The notes: generated by a model from the sequence alone, not told the origin. DNA of 64,000 bases from Eutypa lata (GCA_022661535.1 JAKULF010000007.1:1116001-1180000); one strand, 5' to 3'. Positions 1-12,356 are shown, numbered from the stretch's first letter. Program-made: numbers and translations.

Positions 1-572
1 ATGTTCATACAAGGCCATCGAGCCAATCGCAGTCGAGGTGCAATAGTGGGGTCAGGGGTAGCTGAGAATAACCAATTCATAATTCCGTCAGAAGTGCATA
101 TTTAATCTCGTTATCATATTATGAATTTTCGTCTTGCTCAATTCTGCTTCTCTCTTTGTTCTTTGGCCGTGACCTTACGAGAGGCTTTGTTTTGGGAATT
201 CATATTGTCAGTCATGATCATTTCTTTGCTGTATGACCCAGCAGACGCTACCCACGGAGATTGGCCGGTAAGCCCAATTGCATGCACATAGGTAATAGCT
301 GCGACAAGAACACATTTACACAGCTCTACAAGGCCGGAATAAGTATGAGCATAGAAAATTGCTTGAAATCACTATCACTACTCGAGAACTGAAGCTCCAG
401 ATACAAAACGCAAATAAAGTATTGAGCGTGAGGGTTTATACCAATCGACGAAACGTCTACTTCGTATAGGTAGAACATCCGCTAGCTACTATCCACCACC
501 ACCACCACCACCACCACCACTCTTCCCAATTCAACGCCCCCAGCCCCCCTCAACCCATCTAGCTTAGTCTAC
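1..572. other. Intergenic, no gene seen
   Basis: No open frame with family character on either strand. The segment lies 3' of the leftward effector-like gene. Its only notable content is a CCA microsatellite at 493-520. Confidence 0.6.
493..520 (+). repeat. (CCA)9 microsatellite
   Basis: Nine uninterrupted CCA units about 50 bp beyond the stop codon of the effector-like gene, so probably in or near its 3' UTR. Confidence 0.95.
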
Positions 573-1103
573 CTAGGGGTGGTTAACATCCCAGATCTTC
601 CAAAGCGTCGGACCGAGAGGCGAGCGCTGGGAATCGTCGTTCACGCAATCAAAGCGGCCCGCGGCGCCGACGCGCTGGCCGTCGCCGAAGCGCGCGAGGG
701 CGTCGCGCATGACGTCGACGATGTCGGTGTAGCCGACCTTGTAGTACGTGCTGCCGTAGGCCTGGGGGCGGAAGCCGAAGGTGCAGGTGCCGGCGGTGTG
801 GGCGCCGACGTACTGCTCGATGTTCTCCTCGTCGGGCGCCCAGCCGCCCCCGTAGACGACCGAGTTGTCGTGCGCCGCCAGCTCGCTGATCACCTTCTCG
901 CAGTCGGCCGTCAGCGGGGACTTGTCGTGGTTCGTCTTGTCCTCGAACGTGGACTCCCCGCAGAGGTCCATCGGCCACCGGTACTCGTCGACGCGCGACC
1001 AGGTGATGGGGCCTTTGCCGCGCGGCCCGACCGGCGACTCCATGTGGTAGGCTAGGGTGCCGCCGGCGAGGAGGGCAGTTCCGACTAGAGCTTGAATATG
1101 CAT
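573..1103 (-). CDS. Secreted Hce2/Ecp2-domain effector-like protein
   Basis: Single exon, 176 residues. Residues 1-18 form a hydrophobic signal peptide (MHIQALVGTALLAGGTLA), so the product should be secreted. The rest fits the Hce2 (homologue of Cladosporium fulvum Ecp2) fold: CGESTF near residue 48, a second Cys at 68, GTCTFGF at 105-111, YYKVGYTDIVDVMRDAL at about 120-136, and RVGAAGRFDC ending at Cys153. The four cysteines could make the two expected disulfides, and the length is typical of single-domain members. Family members are apoplastic effectors or antagonists of other microbes; the role here is inferred from the domain only. Codon use is much more GC-rich than the flanks. ATG at 1103 is the only start that preserves the signal peptide; the stop is TAG. 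Confidence 0.85.
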   Translation of the reverse strand: MHIQALVGTALLAGGTLAYHMESPVGPRGKGPITWSRVDEYRWPMDLCGESTFEDKTNHDKSPLTADCEKVISELAAHDNSVVYGGGWAPDEENIEQYVGAHTAGTCTFGFRPQAYGSTYYKVGYTDIVDVMRDALARFGDGQRVGAAGRFDCVNDDSQRSPLGPTLWKIWDVNHP

Positions 1104-1927
1104 CTTTTTTTCAAAATGGAACCCGTGTTAGTCGTTTTGGGGGTGGTTAGACTATGAGTCTTGCGGTAGGCAGAGCAACTGGGAGTGCTTCCTTGACTCT
1201 TCATCTCCTTTTAACGTCTATCAGTTCATTCTACAATTCATGTGCTTGCTCATGTGGAAGCGACAAAGGGTGTAGCTGGTGTTGTTGTCTTTGCTCACGC
1301 TTTGTCGATAAACTCGCGACAAAATAAAGTACTCCAGAGCATTCCGGAATAGTACCGGACATCTTTGTACGGCCCTTAGGGGCCTTTGACATTATTCGCT
1401 TCCAAGAGTGCAAAGCCAAGCTAAAGCGTAGGAAGACCTCTCCAGACTGCTGGACAATCAAATCGCAACGAAAGAATACGGTAACAACGCTATACCAACA
1501 AAGTGGCCTGCGGAGGTTGGGACGACTGCGAGATGTCGGGGCTCTTTACGAAGTATATGGGTAAGTATTATGCGTGATTCATAAGTTACTACTTCTCAAC
1601 AGGAACAGAAATACCGGGTCAAGACAACCGGAGATTTGTTTGCACATGGCACTGTTGCTAGGAAATCAAGAGCGTTACTTCTTAGGTAGTCAATTCATAG
1701 TGACTATCCTTCGTTTCGGCAGACTCGTTGAGGAGAGTCAATCGCCTACTATTATGCAGATTGGAGGAGGACGAAGATGAGATACCGTCTATCTGTCCGT
1801 CCATCCACGTTCCGGGCACCAATTCATTAATTCATCCATCCATGCCCTATGTTCGTTCCTTCCTTCCCCAACACTCTCCCCGTGGTCATGATTGGTGTCG
1901 TGGGTAGCTAGGTAGATAGCCAAGTAC
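1104..1927. other. Intergenic, no gene seen
   Basis: Contains the promoter of the leftward effector-like gene and the 3' flank of the leftward small-protein gene. Short open frames here have no recognisable composition or motif. Confidence 0.5.
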
Positions 1928-2197
1928 CTAGGCCTTCGCATCCTTAGGCGGACCCTCCAGTCCGTCCTTGCCCTGCCGACCAACGCCGCTCAGGTCGACA
2001 CCTTCCTTCTTCGACGCGGGCTCGCGCAGACCGGAGTCGGCGCCCGCTCCCGTCGAGACGTCGCTGCTCTGGGCACCCGAGCCCACGTTCACCTTGGTAG
2101 CGTCGGCTGACTGCCAGTCTGAGGCCACAGGCGGCTGGTCCGGAAGCGGCAGGTTCTGGCGGGTCTGCTCGATCTCGTCTTGCTTGGAGGATGCCAT
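1928..2197 (-). CDS. Small hydrophilic conserved fungal protein
   Basis: 89 residues, one exon, stop TAG. Entirely polar and low-complexity: rich in Ser, Asp, Gly, Lys and Pro, with no Cys, no signal peptide and no membrane segment, so probably intrinsically disordered and cytosolic or nuclear. The N-terminal block (DEIEQTRQNLPLPDQPPVASDW) looks like that of short uncharacterised ascomycete proteins I have seen, but I cannot name a family. Two perfect CRE palindromes lie about 400 bp upstream (2590-2611), which suggests control by an ATF/CREB-type bZIP factor such as those acting in the stress-MAPK response. Function unknown. Confidence 0.65.
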   Translation of the reverse strand: MASSKQDEIEQTRQNLPLPDQPPVASDWQSADATKVNVGSGAQSSDVSTGAGADSGLREPASKKEGVDLSGVGRQGKDGLEGPPKDAKA

Positions 2198-3209
2198 TTT
2201 TGTTGTTGATGTTCCTGTTGTCTATGGTTCTTGTTAGCCTTCTGGTGATGACGTAGGAGTGGTAGTAGTGGTGGAGAGAGAGATGGGTTAGAGAGGCAAG
2301 TGGTAGGTAGGTAGTATGTACTTGGGTAGGCTTGGGTGTTATAGTGATGTTGACGGAGGCAGTAACGTACAGTTGCTTGGTGTGCAGATTGTGTGCGGTT
2401 CGAGAGATATGAGATATGTGGAGGTTCAGATATCAATTGAGAGTTGTTTGGTGGTGACAGCATCGCCTGGTGTTCGTTATGAAGTTCTCTTGATGAGGAA
2501 GAATCAATTGCAAGCAGTCGAAGCTTTAAGTATGTAGTTACCTCTTGATGTAATAGCTAATAATCATGGAGGAGCTTTTTGTCCGGCATTGACGTCATAG
2601 AAGTGACGTCAAAGTTTGCTCGCCGTGCATAGGGTCGAGTCAATGTTAGCATCAGTTTGCCGTTTCTGGATGGTCCTGGAAGACCCCACCAATCATAGTA
2701 GGCTCCCAAGCGGCAACAGAACATCATTCAGCCTCTTGTGCCCCTCAGCCCCCTCATACCAAACTCGAGTTTGTCGTAGATCTGAGATTCAGGGACAGGC
2801 ACGACTAGCACAACAGCAACGGTTTGTAGGCGGGATTGCCCGTATGTGGCATGCAACATGATGTATTGTACATTCTACATTAGGCATTTCTTTATGTATA
2901 TACAGCAATTGGTCGCACCGAGGAAGTTGGGTCACTTAGGTACAGCATGTACAAGCACAACGCAATAATGATGTACTATCCCAAGTCATCTGTATGAGGA
3001 CTGCCAAGGAACTGATACGCTTCAAAATGGAAGACTCGTGAATTCAAAAGTGGACTCTTGGTTATGTCACACTTTGGTATCTACTTGTAGCTATGTGTGC
3101 TTCAAAGGACCAGTACCCGAGACGGAAAACGCCAAAAACACCAACAGAAGGTCATAATAGTTCGACATCATTCATTGCCCTCGCATCGCCCTCAGGACCC
3201 CATGGAGCC
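2198..3209. other. Promoter side of the small-protein gene and 3' side of gamma-tubulin
   Basis: No gene recognised. Holds the twin CRE sites and the probable 3' UTR of the leftward tubulin gene. Confidence 0.5.
2590..2611. promoter_or_regulatory. Two perfect CRE palindromes (TGACGTCA)
   Basis: TGACGTCA occurs at 2590-2597 and again at 2604-2611, start to start 14 bp apart. It is the canonical full-site palindrome for ATF/CREB-class bZIP dimers. The pair lies 393-414 bp upstream of the ATG at 2197, and no other rightward or leftward gene start is closer. Occupancy is inferred, not shown. Confidence 0.7.
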
Positions 3210-4849
3210 CTAGCCCATCCGCTTATCCGTCTCAGCTGATGTTGCAATCTCTGCCTCGTCAGGATTCAGGTAGTTCGCATTTTCGGCTGACTCGTACTCG
3301 GCTATCAAGTCCCCAACCACTTCCCTAGCCTCGTCGAATTCGTTCAGGTTCTGTGCAAATGGAGCAGTCTTTTTATACGCCTCGATGAAGGCATTTCGTT
3401 TTCGCATGCCATCATACTGTCTGACGATTCGCTTGAAAAGCTGTAGTATAGGCCATTAGCAAATTGCACGTATCCCTATGTAGTATGGGTATTATATAGT
3501 ACTTACAGTCGCAATGCTGGTATGGTTGGCCAGCATCAGACCACTAACACGGTGGCTCATGGGAATATACGGGCTGCGTTTCGTTAATGCCACCTGGATG
3601 CTTGCTGGACCCCACGGGATGAAGGTCGCCAATCTTCGCTCTCGAATTCGTAACAGACTCTTATGGACATCGGTGGGATCGACCTCGCCCTGGATGACGT
3701 TCAGAATGGAGATGTAGCAACTCTTCTTGCCTGGTACCGTAGACACCATGCGGTTCTTCGGTTGTAACAAACGTCTCATGACATCTAGAACCGTAGTCTT
3801 TCGGACAGTCTTTGCCTGCTCCACTTGGTCGCCCGTGAAGGGGGTGTACGCAGTCATCAAGAAATGGCATCTTGGGGTTGGTATTAAGGAGGCTAGAATG
3901 CTGACAAGGTCGTTGTGCATGTACCCTGGGTATCGTAAGGTTGTAGTGCTGGCCGACATGACGGTTGATACCAATTGATTCGTTTGCTGGAAGGAAGGTT
4001 CTTGAACGTGTAATCGATCAGCTGCGATGTGAGATAATGCTCCATTATCAAGAACTACAACGGAATCGGCATTCTGTGTCAAGCGTCTCATTGATAGGAG
4101 ACTGTTGTATGGATGGACAACGACATCTCCGGAATTCGTTGTATCTGGGAACACAGAGTAGGTTTGGATGATCTTCTTGGGAAACCGGTCATTCATTCTC
4201 TCGAGTAGAAAGGAGCCGAGGCCAGAACCAGTTCCTCCGGCAATTGAATGGAGGAGCATAAAACCCTATCGCATATCCTGATTAGTCTAGGCCCATGAAC
4301 ATCGTGACTCGATACGAACCTCCAGGGAATCGCTTCCGTCCGCTTCTCGCTCTATCATCTCCATGATCTCTTCGTGTACAGCTTCTCCATTCTGGTATCC
4401 ATCACCCCAATTGTTTCCGGCGCCGGTACCGCTCTTTCCAACGTAGAAGTTCTCGGGGTTGTAAATGTTCTTGTAGGGGCCAGTTTGTATGCTATTGATA
4501 ACGCGTGGCTCCAGGTCTATCAGGATGGCTCGGGGAATGTATCGAGTGTCGTCACTCTGGTAGTAGAAGACATCTTTCCGGTCCCCACCCTCCGTCGCGA
4601 AATCCTCGAGATTACCATCTTGGTTGATGCCGTGTTCTTGACAGAGCTGCTGCCAAAACTGGCTGCCAACTAGTTCGCATTAGCTTTGCCCTACATTGGA
4701 ATTGCAACAGCGCGAAAGACGAAGCTCGGAATGAGGTACTGACTGCTGTTGCCGCATTGGCCGGCCTGGATGGTGATGATTTCTCTAAGGTATTAAGGGT
4801 TAGATAATGATAGGCGGTTTCAATAGCTAGACCTTGCATACCTGGGCAT
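3210..4849 (-). CDS. Gamma-tubulin
   Basis: Nucleates microtubules within the gamma-tubulin complex at the spindle pole body. Exons (minus strand): 4849-4842, 4784-4744, 4669-4320, 4265-3507, 3440-3210, giving 462 residues in consistent phase. The 8-nt first exon encodes MP plus part of R; spliced it reads [20 protein letters not shown], the family start. Further signatures: [14 protein letters not shown] (tubulin GTP-binding loop), [27 protein letters not shown], and a C-terminal [17 protein letters not shown] block. The gamma-specific N-terminus separates it from alpha- and beta-tubulin. All introns are GT-AG. Length is normal for fungal orthologues and no lesion is seen. Confidence 0.97.
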
Positions 4850-7131
4850 TATGTGGACATTTGCAATTATTAAGTCCAACTAATCCTCTGAATCCATAGA
4901 GTTAGAGACTCTTGATCTCGGCAATTGATGTTCTGTATGTTATGCCCGGTGGAAATGGCCCAATATGAAGTTATCAAAAGCCTTATCGGGATATTTCACA
5001 CGCGTACGAATAGCGCGTTTCACTTTACAGCTGTTGCTCTTTGGCGGGGCTGGTGGGCTACGGATTGGGCTCAGGGCTCACTGCTCAGTGTCGGCAACTA
5101 ACTAATATACATGGATAATGTCATAAACCCCGTATAACCAATAACTAGTTAGCTAACAACTAACATTTTCCAGCTTTGCATAAAGAGATAATTAAAAGCC
5201 CAACCCTCAAATTCGGATTATTGGGCTTTCATTTCTTCAAAAAGTCGTAATTTAATATTATGACATTTTAATGGCCTTGGTCATCTTCACCATTGACGAA
5301 CCTAGTTCTATTTTCAAAGTTCTGACACCAAATTTCCAGGATAAAATCAAGCTTCAGCTAGGTATTGTACAGGGTGAATAATATGTAGGCTGTTAAGGCT
5401 GAGCTATCTCCAGTAGACCCCTAGAACCCCTCGAGGAGGTGCCCAAGAAGTTTTAGTTAGGTTTGATAGGAAGGACCCTGAACCCACGTACCCAGAACCG
5501 CCAGAACAAACGACATCATGCCGTTTGTGTTTTGTGTTTTGTGCTTAGCTATTTGCAATGATCTCATTCATACCTACGTACATATTTACACACTTGCAAA
5601 GGCCCATTCCTGCCGATTGTTATAGCCAAATGGATCACTGATGGCAGAATGATGTAGTAATTGAAAGGATCTAGAACTGTCAATCTGACCGGATATTTCC
5701 CATCTTGGAATAATACGCACATCACACTTGACTAATAACACCTGCCGTGCCGAGACCTCCCAACCAGCTAACCGGTCTCGTTTACCGCGTGTTTCCAAGG
5801 TTCTCGCCAGGATACCCCCCATCGCTTCCAGCGTGCCGGATCATCACCAAGCCTGTGGTGATGATTTGATTCCGGTGGCGGCGGGGTGTTTCAACAACCT
5901 CAATCCAGTTTAGCACCAGTTACATTCGACTCGAGGCCAGCGTAACTGCGGTGCTTATTACTTCGTAGTACCATCATCAGCCTGCATATCCATACATATG
6001 TATGTACCTACATATAGTCACAACATTTGGCATCATCGGGGTGGTCGGGTTGGCGGCTGAGGTCGAGGGAACGAACCCACCCACCTTGCTTGCACCTTGT
6101 AAAAGAAAGAAAAAAAGCATGCATCGTGTATTGCGTGTGTTGTGTGTGCAGGTCCATGTGTCATTCTGTCACCCCGTTGAAACCGGAACCAACCTACGCA
6201 ATATTTTCTCTTGAAGCTGCGAATCATACACATGTAACTTAGTTAAGTGTCGAATCATATTTCTCTTCTTGCTGTACCCCCGTTGACAAGTCAACCTATA
6301 CCCCCAAATCCTTAATAATTAGAGGGTGCCAACCAGATATATTACCTACTTAGCTCTGTCGAACTTATCCTCTCCTTCATTATCATTGGAACCGTTCCTT
6401 ACCTTACATTCCTTCTTCCTTCCGCCTGCCCGCTTCCGATTCGGTCGTTCATTGTGTTTGGCCAACGAGAAACTGGGGCAGATGTGATAATCATGTCGGC
6501 TTCAGCAGCTAACTAACACTTACCTACGATACCTACCTACCTAATTCGTCCATCTTTCCGATCTTGACCGACCTTGAACTATCTATAGTTATAGCTCGCT
6601 TATACCTTTAAAAATACCCCCTCGTTCTATTCTCGATTGCATATATCAATTCCCCCTCCCCCTCCTTACGTTGTATATCTACCTAACCTAGTATCCAAAT
6701 CTGATCTTACTTAATCTTCTGTTATATCTACTACGCTTTTCATTCAATTATCCGTATTCGTTTTTATGTATATTTATGTTTATATTTCAATTAACCTTTA
6801 GCTGACTACTTAACTAACCTTAACGGTTCCCTCCGAAGAGAAGAATCAACCCTCACTCACTGAATGCTCTATTAGTGGATAACGTTGGAACATATACTGG
6901 GGTGTCTGCTCTAAAAGTTCATGCGATTCGGATTCTTCCCCCACGCACATCCAATCAAAGCATTGCTTGCAAGCTGAAGAGCGAATAATAAGGGGTGTAA
7001 GGGTGGTGGAATGCGCTAAACCTTACGGATTAAAACCAGTACGGAGAGAGTGCCTGCGGCCTGGGACTGGGCCGGGCAATGGCATAATATTAAAAAATTA
7101 TCGATATTGATTGATTGGGAAATTGTTTACC
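4850..7131. other. Long intergenic region / upstream region of the 515-residue protein gene
   Basis: No gene recognised in 2.3 kb. From about 6340 to 6830 the plus strand is strongly pyrimidine-rich with repeated TACC/CTTAC runs, as in fungal promoters and 5' UTRs, consistent with the rightward gene starting at 7132. A 9-bp inverted repeat (AAAGCCCAA / TTGGGCTTT, 5195-5203 and 5221-5229) is the only other structure. Confidence 0.5.
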
Positions 7132-8982
7132 ATGGCGTTCCAGCTGCATAATGGCATGGGCTCTGCCTTCTTCACCACCAACACCTGGGGAAACGGCAAC
7201 AGCAACAACAGTGGAACTGGGACAGGTAATAGCGGCAGTAGATCACGGCCGGGAACTAGTTCCGGAGAGCAGCGAGATCGAGATTCCGCACAGACCCAGA
7301 CCCAAAGCCAGCAGCAGCAGCAGAAGAACTCGAACGCGACAACTACCAGTAGCTCTAATACCCCGAACGTGCTGACCAAAGATCGGGAACGCAAACCCTC
7401 CTTCGGGCGCAGACCATCATTCACGTCCCCCTCTAGATCGAAACGACGTTCAAGCGTAGGCGGAGGAGAACACCGTAGCCACCACATAAAGACAGACGCC
7501 TCCACACCCCCTGCCCTTCCAGATTTTGCGCTTGTCCAAGCCGCTGCCGCCAGATTGGCCAAAGAGACCGAGGCCGTCGTAATATCTCCTACAACCACCA
7601 ATCCGACAGAAAAACCGACCACGACGAGCAGCAATAACAACAGCAACAGTGGCCGCAACGCGCCAACGCCCTTGTCAGCCATGAACGGCCATTATTCTGC
7701 GGCGACGTCCCCGCCTACGATACAGACCGGACCAGGGCTCGCGAACGAGTCGTCCTCATTCTCCGTTCACCAGCACATACACGAGCTCGCGAATAAGAGG
7801 ATATCGACCCTAGACTACTTGCGCAAAGCGTACGTGACACAACTTGCTCTTTTTATAGCCCGTAGCTTTCTCTCTCTGTGCGATGCGATCCCGGTCGCAT
7901 TAGCCACTTTTTTCTGTATTTCCATCGTCTTTTGCATTCCCATCATCCCCATCCCCATCCCCACCACGAGTCCGCATTCACCCTTCCGAGGATATACATA
8001 CATAAACACATACGATGATATGCCAATCAATCCAATCCCAGTTCAATCAATCACCAACCCGCAATTCTCTCTACCTACTTACCTACTTACTTATTTACTT
8101 ACTCACCTACTCACTTACTTAACATAAAACAGCCACGAAGGTCGCATATACTGGTTCAACACGCTGCAGTTCGACAAGCCGGACCTGGCGCGGATGCCGT
8201 ACTTCGACAGCCGGAAGCTGGCGCGGCGAGCGACCAACTACCTGCTCCTGGGGCTGTCGCTGCCCGCCGTCATCGACCTCAACGCGTCGTCGCCGCTCGA
8301 CTTCCTCCGCTCCCTCAACCTGCTGCTCGCCGAGTTCGAGTCCTACCAGCAGATCCACACCGAGAACGGCACCAACAGCAGCACCCTGTCGCGCGCCGGC
8401 GCCCGCATCCCGTCCATGTTCCGCCGCGGCCCGGGCGGTAGGGGCAGGCGCCAGTCTGGGGCCGGCGGTGGCGATGGAGGTGGAGGTCGTGATGGTGATG
8501 GTGGTGCTGGCGGCGGAGGTGGAGGAGGCGGCGGCGCTGGTGCCGGTGGAGGTGTAAATGGGCATAACACGAATGGGCACAACGGCGGCATGAACGGCAA
8601 CATGATGGACGGCGCGGCAATCAACAACACGTCGGCGGGCAGCGTGATCAACTTCGGGCTGGGCGGCGAGGGAGCCGACCTCCTGCCGGGCGAGGAGTAC
8701 GCGCACCTCATGACGCCGAACCTGCCGTTCGACCCGGACTTCTTCGAGACCTTCGCCACGCTCTGCGACGTCCTCATCGACTGCTACACGCGGCTCATGA
8801 GCCTGCTCCCCACGGCGCGCGACTGCGGCCCGGGCGTCGCCGAGCTGTTCGCGAAAGCCGACGCGAAGGTCCGCAAGTTGATCGTCCAGGGCGTCGTCAA
8901 GGAGTTCGAGGATGCGAGTCGCACTGGCTTGAAGCAGGAGATGACTAGTGTGGGGAAGGTCGTTTTGGGTGGTCTTCTCTGA
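7132..8982 (+). CDS. Conserved fungal protein of unknown function, 515 residues
   Basis: Exons 7132-7829 and 8133-8982, joined in phase 2 across a 303-nt GTACGT...CAG intron. I chose ATG at 7132 (TTACCATGG context) because the frame upstream has no ATG. Residues 1-210 are low-complexity (Asn/Ser/Thr/Gln and basic patches). The intron falls inside a well-ordered block reading TLDYLRKA / HEGRIYWFNTLQFDKPDL, followed by YFDSRKLARRATNYLLLGLSLP and SPLDFLRSLNLLLAEFESYQ. A Gly-rich linker of about 60 residues then separates a helical C-terminus with FDPDFFETFATLCDVLIDCY. The ordered blocks look conserved across ascomycetes, but I cannot assign a family or role. No signal peptide or membrane segment. 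Confidence 0.8.
8070..8122 (+). repeat. TACC/TTAC repeat next to an intron acceptor
   Basis: Degenerate CTAC/TTAC units fill the 3' end of the intron and act as its pyrimidine-rich stretch before the AG at 8131-8132. Confidence 0.7.
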
Positions 8983-11110
8983 GGTGATGTGATGTGGTAC
9001 GATGCAATACGAGGCGATGCGATGCAAGGCGTGTTTCGTGTGGTTTTACGGGATGTACGTATAGTGCTACGTTTGGTTGGATGGCTGGCTGGCTGGGTGG
9101 ACGGATGTGTCCATGTGTGCATGCATGCAGTCAAAATCAAGCATGTACGTACGCACACATGCATGTGTAAACAGCGTGCCAGCACATACGAGGGGTGGTT
9201 TGTCGGGGCTTCCTTGCCCCTTCATGGTTGAGCATGCGTGCTATCATCAGTGTGCTTCATTCACCATTGTTCTCATATATAAATCAGTTCAGGGGTCGGC
9301 CCCGAATGTCTCTCTTAGCCGGTGTTCAGGTTCGGGCTGGTCTGGTTGCAGCACAGGACAGGAGTCAAGAGGGTACATAGTGTGGTTTGGTCGGAAACCA
9401 TTCATTGCAATAGTCTATGTAGTATTGAAGTTTGTTCGTTTGCTTTTCTCCCAAGTATTTTCAACATGGTTTTCTATTGTATACGTTCATGCTAGTTATG
9501 TTTACTAGGATATCCTGCGGGTCATCCAGACTACACTACTACATACTATCTATCTATGTGTGAAATGGGGTGGGAATAGGGGAGACGCAAGATTGAATAC
9601 TACACTGTTGAGAGCTGAAAGAGAAAAAAAGGCCAAGATATGAAATATTCATCAGATACCATAACGCATATTTTGGTCATCATCGGGCTTTTGAGGCCTC
9701 AGTGCTTGACTCTAATATTGGATATCATCACCTGAATGTGTTTGCGCCCCCAGATCCCACGAAGCAAAACCCATCTCATTTATAGCTCAGGATCATCATC
9801 CATCCATCGTCATAACAAACAGGTTAGAGGTGTGAGAGAAGGAGACCTCCCTGAAGAAGTCTAGAGTTTGAAAAAAAGGGATAACCTGCTGTAATCCGAC
9901 TAGACGAAGTCCGTCACGCAAATAAGAAAAAAAGGCATGCCTAGATTGACGAACCCCCTCGCACCAAGAATAAGCCCCATCGAGTTACCCCGGCTTCTCC
10001 CCAAAAGAGAAAGAACCAGGGCAATCGCATAACTATTGATATCGACGAAAAGGTTGACTCCAGTACCATCCATGACGTCCCACCACCCCACCAATGCGTC
10101 CGACGAACCATCGATTCCGTACCCAACTCACACCCACACAAGCACCAGAAACCCCGAACCACGAGCGCGGACTCATATCTTCGTCCATTGGGGTCTCGGG
10201 ACGGAGCATGAACTCTGAGCTGGTAAGGAAAGTAGGTTTGGAAAAGATTTTAAAACAGTACGCCCGGGGCAGATGAAGATTGGATAAAGACAAGACGATA
10301 AAACGAGCTTAAGCCGCGGTGCTTTTATGGCGGCGCGTTTCCGCGTTCCTGATCATTTTGCAATGTACAGGATGTCCGGGGACTTTCTCCCAAAGCAGAT
10401 TTTGTAGGTATTTCGAGACAAATCCATCGAAAATGGAAGTGTCTCTGTTTGTAGCTTCGATTGCGATTTTTTGGGCGAGGGGGTTGTGAGAAGAAGGAAA
10501 GAGGAAAGAGATTTCGAGCTTCGAATTTTTTTTTTATTTAAGCACCGACTAAAGATAAATATTAAAGCGGATCCACCATCTAATCAACAACAGGTGGCAG
10601 CGTTATCTTCTCAGGTGGTACTCTTGTTTTTAGTGGGCTGCAAAGCTTAGGTGGATATTTAGCGCGCGGTCAGGCGGCTCGACACTGAAGCTCCCTGTAG
10701 ATTGATTGGTCACACATGCTGGTTGGCTGGCATGGTTGCATGCCTTAGGTACCTGCAGCTTCCGAAAGTTCAATCGCCTGTCTTTTGTATCGGTCACCCC
10801 AGCCTCAGCCTTTAACTTTCAAAACTACAACTTAGAGCTAGACCTGTAACTGAGGAACTTCGTCACTGGTAATAAGAGAACTTTGATTGGGGAAACAGAG
10901 CTTTGCCTTCGGAAATATCAAACCTGCTTTGGGATTAAAAGCAGAAGCCAGCCATGTGCAGCGGCTTTTAGTTTTTATTTCCCCAGCTCAGTCGCGTGAA
11001 GCATCGTCTCCATTTCTAGCTTAGCACTGCTTCTTTTCCCACGTTTTTTATTGTTTTCTCTTCTTCCACAACACAACCAACCGATATTCGACTGGTGAAG
11101 TTACATCACC
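8983..11110. other. Intergenic, no gene seen
   Basis: About 2.1 kb between two rightward genes. Several short frames on both strands around 9900-10290 overlap each other and show no codon bias or motif. The last 300 bp before 11111 are CT-rich, as expected of the Rae1 promoter. Confidence 0.5.
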
Positions 11111-12356
11111 ATGTCAGGTCTCTTCGGCAGCGCTGCGGCGGCTGCGACCAGTAACACGGTCGGCGACCTAGCGAAAGATGTCGCCATCTCGAATCCCCCC
11201 GAAGATACCGTTTCAGACATCGCCTTCTCCAGCCAGCGAGATCTCCTAGCCGTGTCGAGTTGGGACAAGAAGGTTCGCATCTACGAAATCTCTCCTACTG
11301 GCCAAAGCGAAGGAAAGCACATGTACGAGCACGATGCCCCAGTTCTGAGCGTAGATTGGTCTAAGGTAAGCGAAATTAAATCCAAAACACTACAACCGAA
11401 CAACATTCCAGCTTTTCTAACAAGCCGCGCAGGATGGCAACAAGATCGTATCTGCGGGCGCCGACAAGATGGCCAAGGTCTGCGACTTACAGACTGGTCA
11501 ATCTGCCCAAGTAGCCGCCCACGACCAAACCATTAAGTGCGCCAAGTTCTTCGAGCTGCCGAATTCGAGCGGTCCCATGCTGGTGACGGGCTCGTGGGAC
11601 AAGACTATCAAATACTGGGATCTGAGAACAAGCAACCCGGTCGGCGCAGTTACATGCCAGGAGCGCGTCTATACGATGGATGTCCGCAACAGCCTACTCG
11701 TCGTCGGCACTGCTGATCGATACATCAACGTCGTCAACTTGGCGGACCCCATGAAGTTCTACAAGACACTACAGAGCCCTCTCAAGTGGCAAACACGGGT
11801 AGTGAGCTGCTTTACCGACTCGTCCGGCTTTGCCATCGGTAGTATTGAGGGCAGATGCGCGATCCAATACGTCGAGGACAAAGATGCCGGGTAAGTTTAC
11901 TATATCTTTCGCTCCATCCATCCCTCCCTTCTTTCCTCCCTCCCTCTACATAGCTCTCACAGTTCCACCATTTGCTGACCAAAATACCTACCAAACAGCT
12001 CCAACTTCTCCTTCAAGTGCCACCGGGACCCGCCCTCGGGGACCACGACCCAGGTCTACGCCGTCAACGACATCTCGTTCCACCCGCAGCACGGGACCTT
12101 CAGCACGGCCGGTAGCGACGGCACGTTCCACTTCTGGGACAAGGACGCCAAGCACCGGCTCAAGGGGTACCCGACGGTCGGCGGCAGCATCACGGCCACG
12201 ACGTTCAACAGCAGCGGCAACATCTTCGCCTACGCCGTCGGCTACGACTGGGCCAAGGGCTTCATGGGCAACAACCCCCAGATCCCCAACAAGATCATGC
12301 TCCACCCCATCCAAGGCGAGGAGTGCAAGCCCAGGCCGAATGTCAAGAAGCGGTAG
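11111..12356 (+). CDS. Rae1/Gle2 mRNA-export WD40 protein
   Basis: A nuclear-pore-associated beta-propeller that binds the GLEBS motif of Nup98-type nucleoporins and works in mRNA export and spindle function. Exons 11111-11365, 11433-11890, 11999-12356 give 356 residues, the family length. Seen: N-terminal NPPEDTVSDIAFS, then WD repeats with SSWDKKVRIYEI, AGADKMAKVCDL, GSWDKTIKYWDLRT, ERVYTMDVRNSLLVVGTADR, GSIEGRCAIQYV, NDISFHPQHGTFSTAGSDGT and the C-terminal FAYAVGYDWAKG. This order and the GYDW ending are diagnostic of Rae1 rather than Bub3. Introns have GTAAGC/GTAAGT donors. No lesion. Confidence 0.96.

Noticed and set aside
5195..5229. 9-bp inverted repeat AAAGCCCAA / TTGGGCTTT
   Set aside because: Isolated, with no T-run, gene end or target duplication beside it; chance is an adequate explanation.
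8119..9027. 302-codon and other long minus-strand frames over the 515-residue gene
   Set aside because: Produced by GC-rich third positions and the Gly-rich repeat of the plus-strand gene; translation is Ala/Val/Arg-biased with no motif.
9900..10293. Overlapping short frames on both strands
   Set aside because: No start context, codon bias or motif; frames on both strands overlap each other as expected by chance.
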